From contig NZ_MJAH01000020.1 of the NCBI RefSeq assembly GCF_001746295.1, forward strand, positions 95,934-159,933: a stretch of DNA of 64,000 bases. The letters are read 5' to 3'. This document shows, piece after piece, positions 23,943 through 32,649 of the stretch; the stretch's first letter is position 1, and each line of letters starts with the position of its first letter. The notes under the pieces were generated by a model that was given only the letters and a program-made list of their open reading frames with translations, did not search any database and was not told where the DNA came from. A program made the position numbers and the translations under genes. The DNA is from Streptomyces sp. LUP47B (GTDB lineage Bacteria; Actinomycetota; Actinomycetes; Streptomycetales; Streptomycetaceae).

Positions 23943-26099
23943 ATGGTGGACGGAACGGCTGGTCAGGGAGCAGGGGCGATGGACAGCGACGGGACGCGGG
24001 ACGCGCGGGGTACGCATGCGAATCCTGTGCCACGGGCACGGTCCGATATGCCGCCGATGCCGTCCCAGGCGCCTGGGGTGCCACCATTGCCGGACAGCTC
24101 GGCTTTCCTGACGTGGCTGCGGACGCCACGACCCGAGACGCTGCCCGGGGTGTGGCGGTTCGGACACCGGCCCCGGCCGGAGGCGGAACCGGCACTGATT
24201 CCTGGCCGCCAGTTGATCAGTGGCGCGTTGATTGCGTTCCTCGTCGGCTGGCTCGTCTGGTCGCTGCTTCAGAACGGCTATGTCGGGACCTGGTGGTGGC
24301 TTCCGCTTCTTCTGATCACCCCTGACTCCTGGCGCGGCCGCGACGGCGCCCTCGGCCAGACGGGCACCGCCCTCCTCTACACGGGTTACAAGGTGCTCAT
24401 CGCCTTGATCATCATGGTCGTCGTAGGCAAGCTCGGCCGTTGGGGCGAGGTCTGGCGCCGCTTCGGCCCCCCCGCCTGGCGTCGGACTGCCCCCGTGCAC
24501 GAGCCGCCGCCCGCCCCCGAGCAGGACCCCGCCGAATGGCCTCAGCTCCGCGCTGCCGGTGCCGTCGACGCTGCCGAGCGGCTCGCCGCCGAGGCCAGGG
24601 CCGGGAAGATGCGCGACGTAGATCACGCCCGCATCGCCCGTGCCTGGCAGGGTGTGCGCAGTGGGCGGTTCGGGCTTGGCACGTTCACCGGGGCCGTGCT
24701 CCAGGACGGTGCGGCCGCCTGTCTGCATCCCTCCGGGGAGCGGGATCTGCCCGCCCGGCTCGCTCGGCACGATCTCCTCACCGGGCAGGTGCGGCTGGGG
24801 ACGACCGCCGACGACGCCCGTAATCCCTACGCCTACCGGGGGACCGGACTCGGGCTCGGGCCCGAGCTGCTCGGCACCTCGCTGCTCGCCGTGGGGCCGG
24901 CCGGGTCCGGGAAGACCGGGACCGTCATCAGGCCGCTCGCCGAGTCGTTGTGTCTGCACGCCCTCGCCGGACGGGCCGCCGTCGTGGTGGTCGGGGCCGC
25001 GGGCGCGGGGCTCGGGCCGGCCGACGCCTACGACGTCGTCGTACAGATCGGGAATCCGGAGTCGGTGTACGACCTCGACCTGTACGGCGGTACGTCCGAT
25101 CCGGACGAGGCCGCGGCCGTGCTCGCCGAGGCGCTCGTCGGAGACCTCGCCGAGCCTCACCAGGGAGGTGACACCCGGCGGTCCACCACCGTGCTGGCCC
25201 AGCTCCTCGGACCGTTCCGGACGGTCCACGGCCGCTTCCCCTCCGTACCGGAGCTGCGTCAGCTGCTCGACGGGGCGCCGGGGCCGATGGCCGCGCTGCG
25301 CAAGGGGCTCGAGGACTCCCGGCAGGAGTCGCTGCTGCGTGAACTCGACGCGCGGGAGCGGCAGATGGGCAATCCGGGTGATGTGGGGGGCATCCTCGCG
25401 GACCGGGTCGCGCTGCTCGACCGGCCCGCCTTCGCGGGGTTCTTCGACACGTCCGGACAGTCGCGGCCGTTCTCGCTGAAGGCTCTCGACCACCCCGTCC
25501 GGGTCCGGATCGACCTGCCCCAGCGCGGGCACGCCGACGCCTCGCGGATGCTGGCGCGGCTGGTGCTCGCACAGTTCACGGCGAGCGTCGCGGTGCGGGA
25601 GGACCGGTCGCTGTTCGCCTGTCTGGTCATCGACGACGCCACGGGGGTCGTGACCCCCGAAGCCGTACGGGGCGTCCAGCGGCTGCGGTCCGGCAACGCG
25701 GGAGTGGTGCTGACGCTGCGGACGCTGGACGACGTACCGCGTCCGCTGCGCGGGCCCCTGCTCGGGGCCACCGGGTGCCGCATGGCGCTGTCCGGGCTCA
25801 CCCCGTGGGACGGGCAGGACTTCGCCGAGGTGTGGGGCAAGGAGTGGATCGAGGCGCGGGACGTCACCGACCGGCAGATCATCGCCGAGACCCCGGCCGG
25901 CAAGGTGCTGCACGCGGTGCGCCGGGTCATCACCGGCAAGGCGCCGACCGCGCGGGCGGTGACCGTGCGGCAGGTCGAGCGGGAGCGGTGGTCCGCGTCC
26001 GAGCTCGCGCACGGGGTGCCGCCCGGGCACGCGGTGCTGTCGCTGACCACGGTGAAGGGGGAGCACGCGCCGCCGCTGCTGGTGGACCTGCGGGGATGA
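23943..26099 (+). CDS. Membrane-anchored VirD4/TraG-like ATPase
   Basis: 718 residues. A Pro-rich N-terminus is followed by two membrane segments (about 91-125 and 142-161), a linker, then an ATPase core with Walker A GPAGSGKTG (318-326), a hydrophobic strand VVVVG, and Walker B-like FACLVIDDATG. Later elements (LTLRTLDDVPRPLRGPLLGA, WGKEWIEARDV) follow the plan of coupling proteins of type IV secretion or conjugation. No relaxase or other secretion gene is adjacent. Start 23943 is used; ATG 23979 (13th codon), with GGGAG upstream, is a good alternative. What it moves, if anything, is unknown. Confidence 0.78.
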   Translation: MVDGTAGQGAGAMDSDGTRDARGTHANPVPRARSDMPPMPSQAPGVPPLPDSSAFLTWLRTPRPETLPGVWRFGHRPRPEAEPALIPGRQLISGALIAFLVGWLVWSLLQNGYVGTWWWLPLLLITPDSWRGRDGALGQTGTALLYTGYKVLIALIIMVVVGKLGRWGEVWRRFGPPAWRRTAPVHEPPPAPEQDPAEWPQLRAAGAVDAAERLAAEARAGKMRDVDHARIARAWQGVRSGRFGLGTFTGAVLQDGAAACLHPSGERDLPARLARHDLLTGQVRLGTTADDARNPYAYRGTGLGLGPELLGTSLLAVGPAGSGKTGTVIRPLAESLCLHALAGRAAVVVVGAAGAGLGPADAYDVVVQIGNPESVYDLDLYGGTSDPDEAAAVLAEALVGDLAEPHQGGDTRRSTTVLAQLLGPFRTVHGRFPSVPELRQLLDGAPGPMAALRKGLEDSRQESLLRELDARERQMGNPGDVGGILADRVALLDRPAFAGFFDTSGQSRPFSLKALDHPVRVRIDLPQRGHADASRMLARLVLAQFTASVAVREDRSLFACLVIDDATGVVTPEAVRGVQRLRSGNAGVVLTLRTLDDVPRPLRGPLLGATGCRMALSGLTPWDGQDFAEVWGKEWIEARDVTDRQIIAETPAGKVLHAVRRVITGKAPTARAVTVRQVERERWSASELAHGVPPGHAVLSLTTVKGEHAPPLLVDLRG

Positions 26100-26204
26100 C
26101 TGAGCTGAGGACCGTACAGTGAGGCAGAATCGTCACAGGTCGTTCATACACGGCGGCCAAAAGATCACGCCTCTGCGTACTCCTCTCCGAAGGTCCCGGA
26201 CCTC

Positions 26205-27866
26205 ATGCCACCCACCCTCGCCTCGCTCGTTCATCACTCCGCGCTCAAGCTGACCGTGCGCGCGGGCGAGGACCGGCTGGACGTCCCCGTCCGCTGGGCG
26301 CACGTCAGTGAGCTGGCCGACCCCGTCCCCTACATGGAGGGCGGGGAGCTGCTGCTGATCACCGCGCTGAAGCTGGACGCGGAGGATCCGGAGGCGATGC
26401 GGCGGTATGTGAAGCGGCTGGCCGGGGCGGGGGTGGTGGGGCTCGGGTTCGCCGTCGGGGTCAACTACGACGACATCCCCGTGGCCCTCGTCGAGGCGGC
26501 GCGCGACGAGGGGCTCCCGCTGCTCGAGGTGCCGCGCCGCACTCCTTTCCTCGCGATCAGCAAGGCCGTGTCCGCGGCGATCGCCGCCGACCAGTACCGG
26601 TCCGTCACCGCGGGCTTCGCCGCCCAGCGCGAACTGACCAAGCAGGCCCTGACCGGCGGCCCGGAGGGGCTGCTCGCCGCGCTCGCCTCCCAGGTGGACG
26701 GCTGGGCGGCGCTCTACGACGCCTCGGGCGCCGTCGTCGCCACCGCGCCGGAGTGGGCCGGCCGCCGGGCCGCGCGCCTGACCGCCGACGTGGAACGGCT
26801 GCGGGAACGGCCCGCGCCCGCCTCCTCCGTGGTCGGGGGGCCGGGCACTTCCGACAACGACGACCGGGTGGAGCTGCACTCCCTGGGCACCGGGCGACGG
26901 CCGCGGTCCGCGCTGGCGGTCGGGACGGCCGCGGCGCTCGGTACGGCGGAGCGGTACGCGGTGCACTCGGCGATCGCGCTGCTGACGCTCACGACCGAGC
27001 GGTCCCGCTCTTTGCAGGCGGCCGAACAGCGGATCGGGGCGGCGGTGCTGCGGATGCTGCTCGCGGGCGAGCCGGAGCACGCCCGCACGGTCGCGGGTGA
27101 TCTGTACGGCGGGCTCCTGGACGCGCCCTTCCGGCTCATCGTGGCGGAGACGGTCGCCGTGTCGTCCGTGCGGATCGCCGCCGACGCCCCCGCCCGGGTC
27201 CCGTCCGCCGCCGGGCTCGCCGCGGCCGCCGGCGCGATCGGCGATCCGCTCGAGGCGCTCACCGAGGTCGTGGAGTCCGCGGCGGCCCGCTCCGGCGAGG
27301 CCCTGCTCGTGGTCCCCGAGCGGGAGCGGCTCGTGGTGCTGGCCGCGGACGGCGGGGCCGCCGTCACCGCGTGCGGCGAGTACACGGTGGCGCTGGAGGC
27401 GGCGCGGACAGGCGAACAGGCGGGCGCCGGGGACGAGGACGAACTGGTCGTCGGTGTGTCCGCCCCCGTGGGACCGATCGCCGCCGCGGCCGCCTACAAG
27501 CAGGCCGAACAGGCACTGTCGGTCGCCCGGCGACGGGGCCGGGTGTACGTCGAGCACGAACAGCTGGCCTCCGGGTCGGTGCTGCCGCTGCTCGCCGACG
27601 ACGCGGTACGGGCCTTCGCGGACGGGCTGCTGCGGCCGCTGTACGAGCACGACGCGACCGGCCGGGGCGACCTGGTCGCCTCGCTGCGGGCCTGGCTCTC
27701 GCGGCACGGCCAGTGGGACGCGGCGGCCGCGGACCTCGGCGTTCACCGGCACACCCTGCGGTACCGGATGCGCCGGGTCGAGGAGATCCTCGGCCGGTCG
27801 CTGGACGATCCCGATGTGCGGATGGAGCTGTGGCTGGCGTTGAAGGCGACGACGTCGGCGGAGTAG
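26205..27866 (+). CDS. PucR-family transcriptional regulator
   Basis: 553 residues. The N-terminal purine-catabolism regulator domain (about 1-125) has VRWAHVSELADPVPYMEGGELLLITAL. A GGDEF-like middle part is followed by the C-terminal PucR helix-turn-helix (about 495-545): HGQWDAAAADLGVHRHTLRYRMRRVEEILG. PucR-type proteins often control amine, GABA or purine use. Its position between gabT and an aldehyde dehydrogenase (95 bases downstream) suggests control of GABA breakdown, as in GabR-type activators; this is inference. Confidence 0.9.
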   Translation: MPPTLASLVHHSALKLTVRAGEDRLDVPVRWAHVSELADPVPYMEGGELLLITALKLDAEDPEAMRRYVKRLAGAGVVGLGFAVGVNYDDIPVALVEAARDEGLPLLEVPRRTPFLAISKAVSAAIAADQYRSVTAGFAAQRELTKQALTGGPEGLLAALASQVDGWAALYDASGAVVATAPEWAGRRAARLTADVERLRERPAPASSVVGGPGTSDNDDRVELHSLGTGRRPRSALAVGTAAALGTAERYAVHSAIALLTLTTERSRSLQAAEQRIGAAVLRMLLAGEPEHARTVAGDLYGGLLDAPFRLIVAETVAVSSVRIAADAPARVPSAAGLAAAAGAIGDPLEALTEVVESAAARSGEALLVVPERERLVVLAADGGAAVTACGEYTVALEAARTGEQAGAGDEDELVVGVSAPVGPIAAAAAYKQAEQALSVARRRGRVYVEHEQLASGSVLPLLADDAVRAFADGLLRPLYEHDATGRGDLVASLRAWLSRHGQWDAAAADLGVHRHTLRYRMRRVEEILGRSLDDPDVRMELWLALKATTSAE

Positions 27867-27960
27867 ACACCGCCGGGAGCGCCGAACCGGAGTGTCCGAG
27901 TGCCCCACTGCTACACCCCGGACAAATTCGATCCCGTCGTTCCGGCCCTACGGTGGAGTC

Positions 27961-29406
27961 ATGACTTCCACCCACGCCTTCTGGCTCGCCGGCCGCCAGG
28001 TCACCGGCGAGGACACCTTCGACGTCACCTCCCCGTGGGACGGCCGGCTCGTGGGCAGGGTCGCCGTACCGGACGACGAGCAGATCGAGGAGGCCGTGGC
28101 CGCCGCGTACGCCGTACGGGACGAGTTCGCCGCCACTCCCGCCCACGTCCGCGCCGCCGCCCTCGACCACGTCAGCCGCAGGCTCGTCGAACGCACGGAG
28201 GAGATCGCGCAGCTGATCTCCGCCGAGAACGGCAAGCCGGTCAAGTGGGCCCGGGGGGAGGTCGGCCGTGCCGTCTCGGTGTTCCGGTTCGCCGCGGAGG
28301 AGGCCCGTCGGTTCAACGGCGGTGAGGCCCAGCGCCTCGACACCGACCCCGGCGGTCAGGGGCGCCTCGCGCTGACCCGGCGCTTCCCGAAGGGCGTCGT
28401 GCTCGGTATCGCGCCCTTCAACTTCCCGCTCAACCTCTGCGCCCACAAGATCGCCCCGGCGATCGCGGCCGGCGCCCCGATCATCCTGAAGCCGGCCCCG
28501 GCCACCCCGCTCTCCGGGCTGATCATCGGCGACCTCCTCGCCGAGACCGGGCTGCCAGCGGGTTCCTGGAGCATCCTGCCCGTCCCGAACGACCGGATGC
28601 CCGCCCTCGTCCAGGACGAGCGCCTGCCCGTGATCTCCTTCACCGGTTCCGAGAAGGTCGGTTACGCGATCATGGACTCGGTGCCGCGCAAGCACTGCAC
28701 CCTGGAGCTCGGCGGCAACGGCGCGGCGGTCGTCCTCGGCGACTACGCGAGCGACGAGGACCTCGACTGGGCCGCGACCCGCATCGCGACCTTCTCCAAC
28801 TACCAGGGCGGCCAGTCCTGCATCTCGGTGCAGCGGGTGATCGCCGACGCGTCCGTGTACGACCGGCTGGTGCCGCGGATCGTCGCCGCCGTCGAGGCCC
28901 AGGTCACCGGTGACCCGGGCGACGACAGGACCGACGTGGGCCCGCTGGTCAGCGAGGACGCGGCGATCCGCGTCGAGACGTGGGTGAAGGAGGCCGTCGA
29001 GGCGGGCGCCAGCCTGCTCACCGGGGGCGACCGCGACGGCGCCTCCTACGCGCCGACCGTCCTCACCGACGTCCCGGCCGACACGACGATCTCCTGCGAG
29101 GAGGTCTTCGGCCCCGTCCTCACCGTGCAGAAGGCCGACGGCGAGGCGGCTGCGTTCGCCGCCGTCAACGCCTCCAAGTACGGGCTCCAGGCGGGCGTGT
29201 TCACCCATGATCTGCAGGCCGCCTTCCGCGCCCACCGCGCGCTGGAGGTCGGCGGCGTGGTCGTCGGTGACGTGCCCTCCTACCGCGCCGACCAGATGCC
29301 GTACGGCGGCGTCAAGCAGTCCGGCGTGGGCCGCGAGGGCGTGAAGTTCGCGATGGACGACTACACGTACGAGCGGGTGCTGGTGCTGACGGGGCTCGCC
29401 CTCTAG
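27961..29406 (+). CDS. Aldehyde dehydrogenase, possibly succinic semialdehyde dehydrogenase
   Basis: 481 residues. Motifs: APFNFPLNL (instead of PWNYP), SFTGSEKVG, LELGGN with the catalytic Glu, and NYQGGQSCISVQR with the nucleophilic Cys. This set is shared by phosphonoacetaldehyde, lactaldehyde and semialdehyde dehydrogenases. Placed after a PucR regulator and near gabT, it is the best candidate in the window for turning succinic semialdehyde into succinate, but the active-site sequence does not prove it. ATG 27961 has GGTGGAG 4-5 bases upstream. Confidence 0.87.
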   Translation: MTSTHAFWLAGRQVTGEDTFDVTSPWDGRLVGRVAVPDDEQIEEAVAAAYAVRDEFAATPAHVRAAALDHVSRRLVERTEEIAQLISAENGKPVKWARGEVGRAVSVFRFAAEEARRFNGGEAQRLDTDPGGQGRLALTRRFPKGVVLGIAPFNFPLNLCAHKIAPAIAAGAPIILKPAPATPLSGLIIGDLLAETGLPAGSWSILPVPNDRMPALVQDERLPVISFTGSEKVGYAIMDSVPRKHCTLELGGNGAAVVLGDYASDEDLDWAATRIATFSNYQGGQSCISVQRVIADASVYDRLVPRIVAAVEAQVTGDPGDDRTDVGPLVSEDAAIRVETWVKEAVEAGASLLTGGDRDGASYAPTVLTDVPADTTISCEEVFGPVLTVQKADGEAAAFAAVNASKYGLQAGVFTHDLQAAFRAHRALEVGGVVVGDVPSYRADQMPYGGVKQSGVGREGVKFAMDDYTYERVLVLTGLAL

Positions 29407-29421
29407 GGCCGGACTCCGGTC

Positions 29422-29459
29422 AGAGGCCCGGCACCGATGCCTTCCGGTGCCGGGCCTCT
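29422..29459. terminator. Bidirectional terminator hairpin
   Basis: Bases 29422-29436 and 29445-29459 are exact reverse complements (15 pairs) with an 8-base loop. It separates the aldehyde dehydrogenase (ends 29406) from the convergent GH3 gene (ends 29485) and marks the left border of the xyloglucan locus. Confidence 0.85.
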
Positions 29460-29484
29460 TCCTGTCGTCAGCCGCTCCGGACCC

Positions 29485-32322
29485 TCAGCCGGAGAAGCCG
29501 ACGTGCGCGAGCCGCAGCGGGCCGCGCAGTCCGAGGTGCACGTCGTGCACGCCCTCGGCGACGATTCCGGCGCCGAGGGTGGTGTAGTCGTACGGGCCGG
29601 ACTCGGATTCCTCCACCTGCAGTACGGCGAGCACCGTGCCCCCGTCCAGCGACAGTTCGACCGTGCCCTCGCCGGCGACCGTCACGGTGACCTCGGAGAC
29701 GCCGTCCCCGAAGTCGCAGTCCCGGTAGACCAGTTGGCCGGTGCCGCCCTCGCCCGCCGTCACCGCGTCGCCCGCCGTCCTCGTCCGGTCGACGATCTCG
29801 ACGCCGCTCTGCTCGTCGAAGTCCGCCCCGTCCAGGCCCCGTTGGAGCACGGGGCGCGGTGCGCCGGGCTCGCCGTCGAGCAGCACCGTCGTCCGCAGCC
29901 GGATGTCCTCGCTGGAGGCACCGGCCAGCAGTTCGTACGGGCCCGGCTCCAGGCGCGGGCGGCCCTGCGTCACGTCCCAGAACTCGAAGGCGCGCAAGGG
30001 GACTTCGAAGGTCAGCTCCTCCCGGGCACCCGGAGCGAGCGTCACCCGCCGGTGGGCGACCAGTTCGCGGCGCGGGCGGGGGAGTGCCGGGTCCACCGCC
30101 CGGGTGTAGAGCTGGGCGACCTCGTCGGCGGTGACGTCACCGGTGTTCGTGATCGCGAACGACACATGCAGCGTCCCTTCCGTCACACGGGACGTCAGGT
30201 CGCCGTACGAGAAGGACGTGTACGACAGCCCGTGGCCGAACGGGAACAGGGGCGTGCCCTCGAAGTACAGGTACGTCTGGCGGCTGCCGATGACGTCGTA
30301 GTCGAGGAGGCCGGGGAGGTCGGCGTCGCTCTCGTACCAGGTCTGGGGGAGGCGGCCCGCGGGAGAGACGTCCCCGGCCAGGACGCGGGCCAGGGCGGTG
30401 CCGGCCGCCTGGCCGCCGTGGGCCGTCCAGAGCACCGCGGCCAGGTCGGACGTGTCGACCGCGTAGGGGTAGGCCGAGACCAGCGCCAGGACCGTACGGG
30501 GGTTGGCGGCGCGTGCCGCCCGCAGCAGGCGCTCCTGGTGCGCGGGGAGCCGCAGGGACGCCCGGTCCTCGGTCTCGCGGCCGTTGATGTGCGGGTCGTT
30601 GCCCGCGACGACCAGGACCACGTCCGCCTCGGACGTGACGCGGGTCACTGCGTCCTCGCCGCGTTCGGCGATGATCAGCTCGAAAGTTTCCGCGTTGTCG
30701 TCGGCAACCTTCACTCCGTCCGCGGCGACAGTGACATGGCGGCCCGTGCCGATGTGCCGAAGGAGGTGACCGCTGGCGTGCGGTTCCAGGCGGAAGGTCT
30801 CCTGGACGACCCAGCCGCCCGGCTGGTCGGCGGAGGCGCGCAGGTAACCGTCCTCGGCGACGGAGAGATAGCGGCCGTCGGGGGCGCGAAGCGTGAGGAC
30901 GCCCTCGCCCCAGTCGATCAGCGCGAACTCGGTACCGGTCACGTCGGTCGTCAGCGGGGGCAGATCCGTGCGGCCCGCGAGCAGCGCCGGATCCAGTGCG
31001 CCCTCGGCACCGCGCACCTCGTCCTCGCCGTCCTCGGCGGCCAGGACATGCAGAAACGTCCCGGCCGAGGTCTTCAGCCGGACCCGGTCCACGCCCTCCG
31101 CGAACTCCACCTGCTCGGCGCCGAACCGCTCGTACAGCCCCTCCAGCGGGGTGGAGCGGTGGATGAGCGTGCCGCTGTACCAGTCGCGCTTGCACTCGTC
31201 GGCGAGCAGGCCGACCACGGCGAGCCGGGTGCCGGGGGCGAGCGGGAGCACGCCGTCGTTCCTGAGCAGCACGATCGCCTGCTCGGCGGCCTCCTCGGCG
31301 AGCGCGCGGTGCTCCGGGGTGTCGAAGTCCTTGACGCCGGCGTGCGGGTCGGCGTGCGGGTCGAACTCACCGAGCCGGAAACGGACCGAGAGCTGCCGCC
31401 GGACCGCGGTGTCGATGTCGGCCTCGGTCAACAGGCCCTGCTCGTAGGCCTTCCGGATCCGCCCGACCATCTGCGAGCTGTCCGTGCCGTGGTCCGTGAA
31501 GCTGTCGACGCCGGCCCGCAGGGAGGCCGCCGTGGCCTCCTCGTGGGTGTCGAAGTAGTGCTCGTGGTCGACCAGGTTGGAGGGCGCGCCCGCGTCCGAG
31601 CAGACCAGCAGCTCCTCGTCGGTCCAGGCGCGCAGGTGCTCGCGCAGATACGGCGAGACGTGGTTGGGGCGGCCGTTGACCAGGTTGTACGCCGGCATCA
31701 CCCCGGCCACCGCGCCCGCCTCGACCGTCTCGCGGAAGGCGCGCAGGTCGTACTCGTGCAGCACCCGCGGACGCACCGAGCTCGACGAAGTGGCCCGGTC
31801 CGTCTCGTTGTTGTGGGCGAGCCAGTGCTTGAGCACCGGGGCGGTGCGCCAGTACGTGGGGTGGTCGCCGCGCAGCCCCTGGGTGTAGGCGGTGGCGATG
31901 GCCGAGGTGAGCTTCGGGTCCTCCGAGTAGCCCTCCTCGTTACGGCCCCACAGCGGGTGCCGGAGCAGATTGACCGTCGGCGCCCAGATGTTGAGGCCGA
32001 CCCTGTCGTCGCGGGCGCGCATCGCCCGGACCTCCTTGGACACCGCCTCGCCGATCCGGCGTACGAGATCGGTGTTCCAGGTCGCGCCGAGACCGACCGC
32101 CTGGGGGAAGACCGTCGCGGGTCCCATCCACGCGACGCCGTGCAGCGCCTCCTGGCCGGTGCGGAACGCGGAGATGCCGAGCCGTTCGACGGCCGGGGTG
32201 AACTGGTGCAGGAATCCGGTCTTCTCGTCGAGGGTCAGCCGCGACAGCAGATCGTCGATGCGCTTCGCGAACGGCAGGTGCGGATCGCGAAACGGTGGTG
32301 TGTGCGGCGGGTGTGCGGTCAC
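29485..32322 (-). CDS. Glycoside hydrolase family 3 enzyme with an inserted beta-trefoil-like domain, probable beta-glucosidase
   Basis: 945 residues, no signal peptide, so cytoplasmic. The GH3 barrel (about 15-330) has KHWLAHNNETDR and LVCSDAGAP, whose Asp (about 243) is the expected nucleophile. The alpha/beta sandwich has AIVLLRNDGVLPL and LPQTWY. A ~150-residue insertion (roughly 425-575; LTLRAPDGRYLSVAEDG, HLLRHIGTGRHVTV) looks fascin/beta-trefoil-like. A fibronectin-III-like part follows, and a C-terminal module resembles CBM6 (LRLAHVGFSG). GTG 32322 is used because AAGGGGA lies about 8 bases upstream. In this locus it would remove glucose from trimmed xyloglucan oligosaccharides. A LacI-type operator lies 37 bases upstream. 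Confidence 0.9.
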   Translation of the reverse strand: MTAHPPHTPPFRDPHLPFAKRIDDLLSRLTLDEKTGFLHQFTPAVERLGISAFRTGQEALHGVAWMGPATVFPQAVGLGATWNTDLVRRIGEAVSKEVRAMRARDDRVGLNIWAPTVNLLRHPLWGRNEEGYSEDPKLTSAIATAYTQGLRGDHPTYWRTAPVLKHWLAHNNETDRATSSSSVRPRVLHEYDLRAFRETVEAGAVAGVMPAYNLVNGRPNHVSPYLREHLRAWTDEELLVCSDAGAPSNLVDHEHYFDTHEEATAASLRAGVDSFTDHGTDSSQMVGRIRKAYEQGLLTEADIDTAVRRQLSVRFRLGEFDPHADPHAGVKDFDTPEHRALAEEAAEQAIVLLRNDGVLPLAPGTRLAVVGLLADECKRDWYSGTLIHRSTPLEGLYERFGAEQVEFAEGVDRVRLKTSAGTFLHVLAAEDGEDEVRGAEGALDPALLAGRTDLPPLTTDVTGTEFALIDWGEGVLTLRAPDGRYLSVAEDGYLRASADQPGGWVVQETFRLEPHASGHLLRHIGTGRHVTVAADGVKVADDNAETFELIIAERGEDAVTRVTSEADVVLVVAGNDPHINGRETEDRASLRLPAHQERLLRAARAANPRTVLALVSAYPYAVDTSDLAAVLWTAHGGQAAGTALARVLAGDVSPAGRLPQTWYESDADLPGLLDYDVIGSRQTYLYFEGTPLFPFGHGLSYTSFSYGDLTSRVTEGTLHVSFAITNTGDVTADEVAQLYTRAVDPALPRPRRELVAHRRVTLAPGAREELTFEVPLRAFEFWDVTQGRPRLEPGPYELLAGASSEDIRLRTTVLLDGEPGAPRPVLQRGLDGADFDEQSGVEIVDRTRTAGDAVTAGEGGTGQLVYRDCDFGDGVSEVTVTVAGEGTVELSLDGGTVLAVLQVEESESGPYDYTTLGAGIVAEGVHDVHLGLRGPLRLAHVGFSG

Positions 32323-32358
32323 GTGGGGATCCCCTTGCGATGGATCGGTTCGATGCTT

Positions 32359-32372
32359 TCGAAGCGCTTCGA
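32359..32372. promoter_or_regulatory. LacI-type operator, copy 1
   Basis: TCGAAGCGCTTCGA is a perfect 14-base palindrome, 37 bases upstream of the GH3 start. The CG-centred even palindrome is typical for LacI-family repressors. Three more copies of its core occur in the window. Confidence 0.75.
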
Positions 32373-32518
32373 TGCTCATTCGACATCAGGGCGGGTGTCA
32401 AGGGATCCACACCGTCACTTCAGGCGGTGCATAAGAAAAGGTCGCCCCCTATACCTCTGAGGAATCTTGGGATCGACCCTTGTGCACCCCTGGGTGTTCA
32501 CTTAACCTCACAGCAACA

Positions 32519-32532
32519 TCGAAGCGCTTCGA
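32519..32532. promoter_or_regulatory. LacI-type operator, copy 2
   Basis: The same perfect TCGAAGCGCTTCGA palindrome, 118 bases upstream of the binding-protein start at 32650 and 160 bases centre-to-centre from copy 1. A loose variant (GAAGC-ATC-GCTTC) follows at 32556-32568. Together they control the divergent promoters in the 327-base gap 32323-32649, which holds no gene. Confidence 0.75.
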
Positions 32533-32649
32533 CTACGGATTCCGTCGCAACGGTCGAAGCATCGCTTCAGCTCAGCCAGATCCACTCAAGACACCGCAGC
32601 CGACGGCTCCACCGCCGGGTGTCCTGGTGCGCCATGAAGGGTTGACGCA

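Noticed and set aside
29437..32460. 1007-codon plus-strand frame opposite GH3
   Set aside because: No recognisable domain and Val/Arg/Gly-rich composition typical of antisense GC frames; GH3 motifs are clear on the minus strand.
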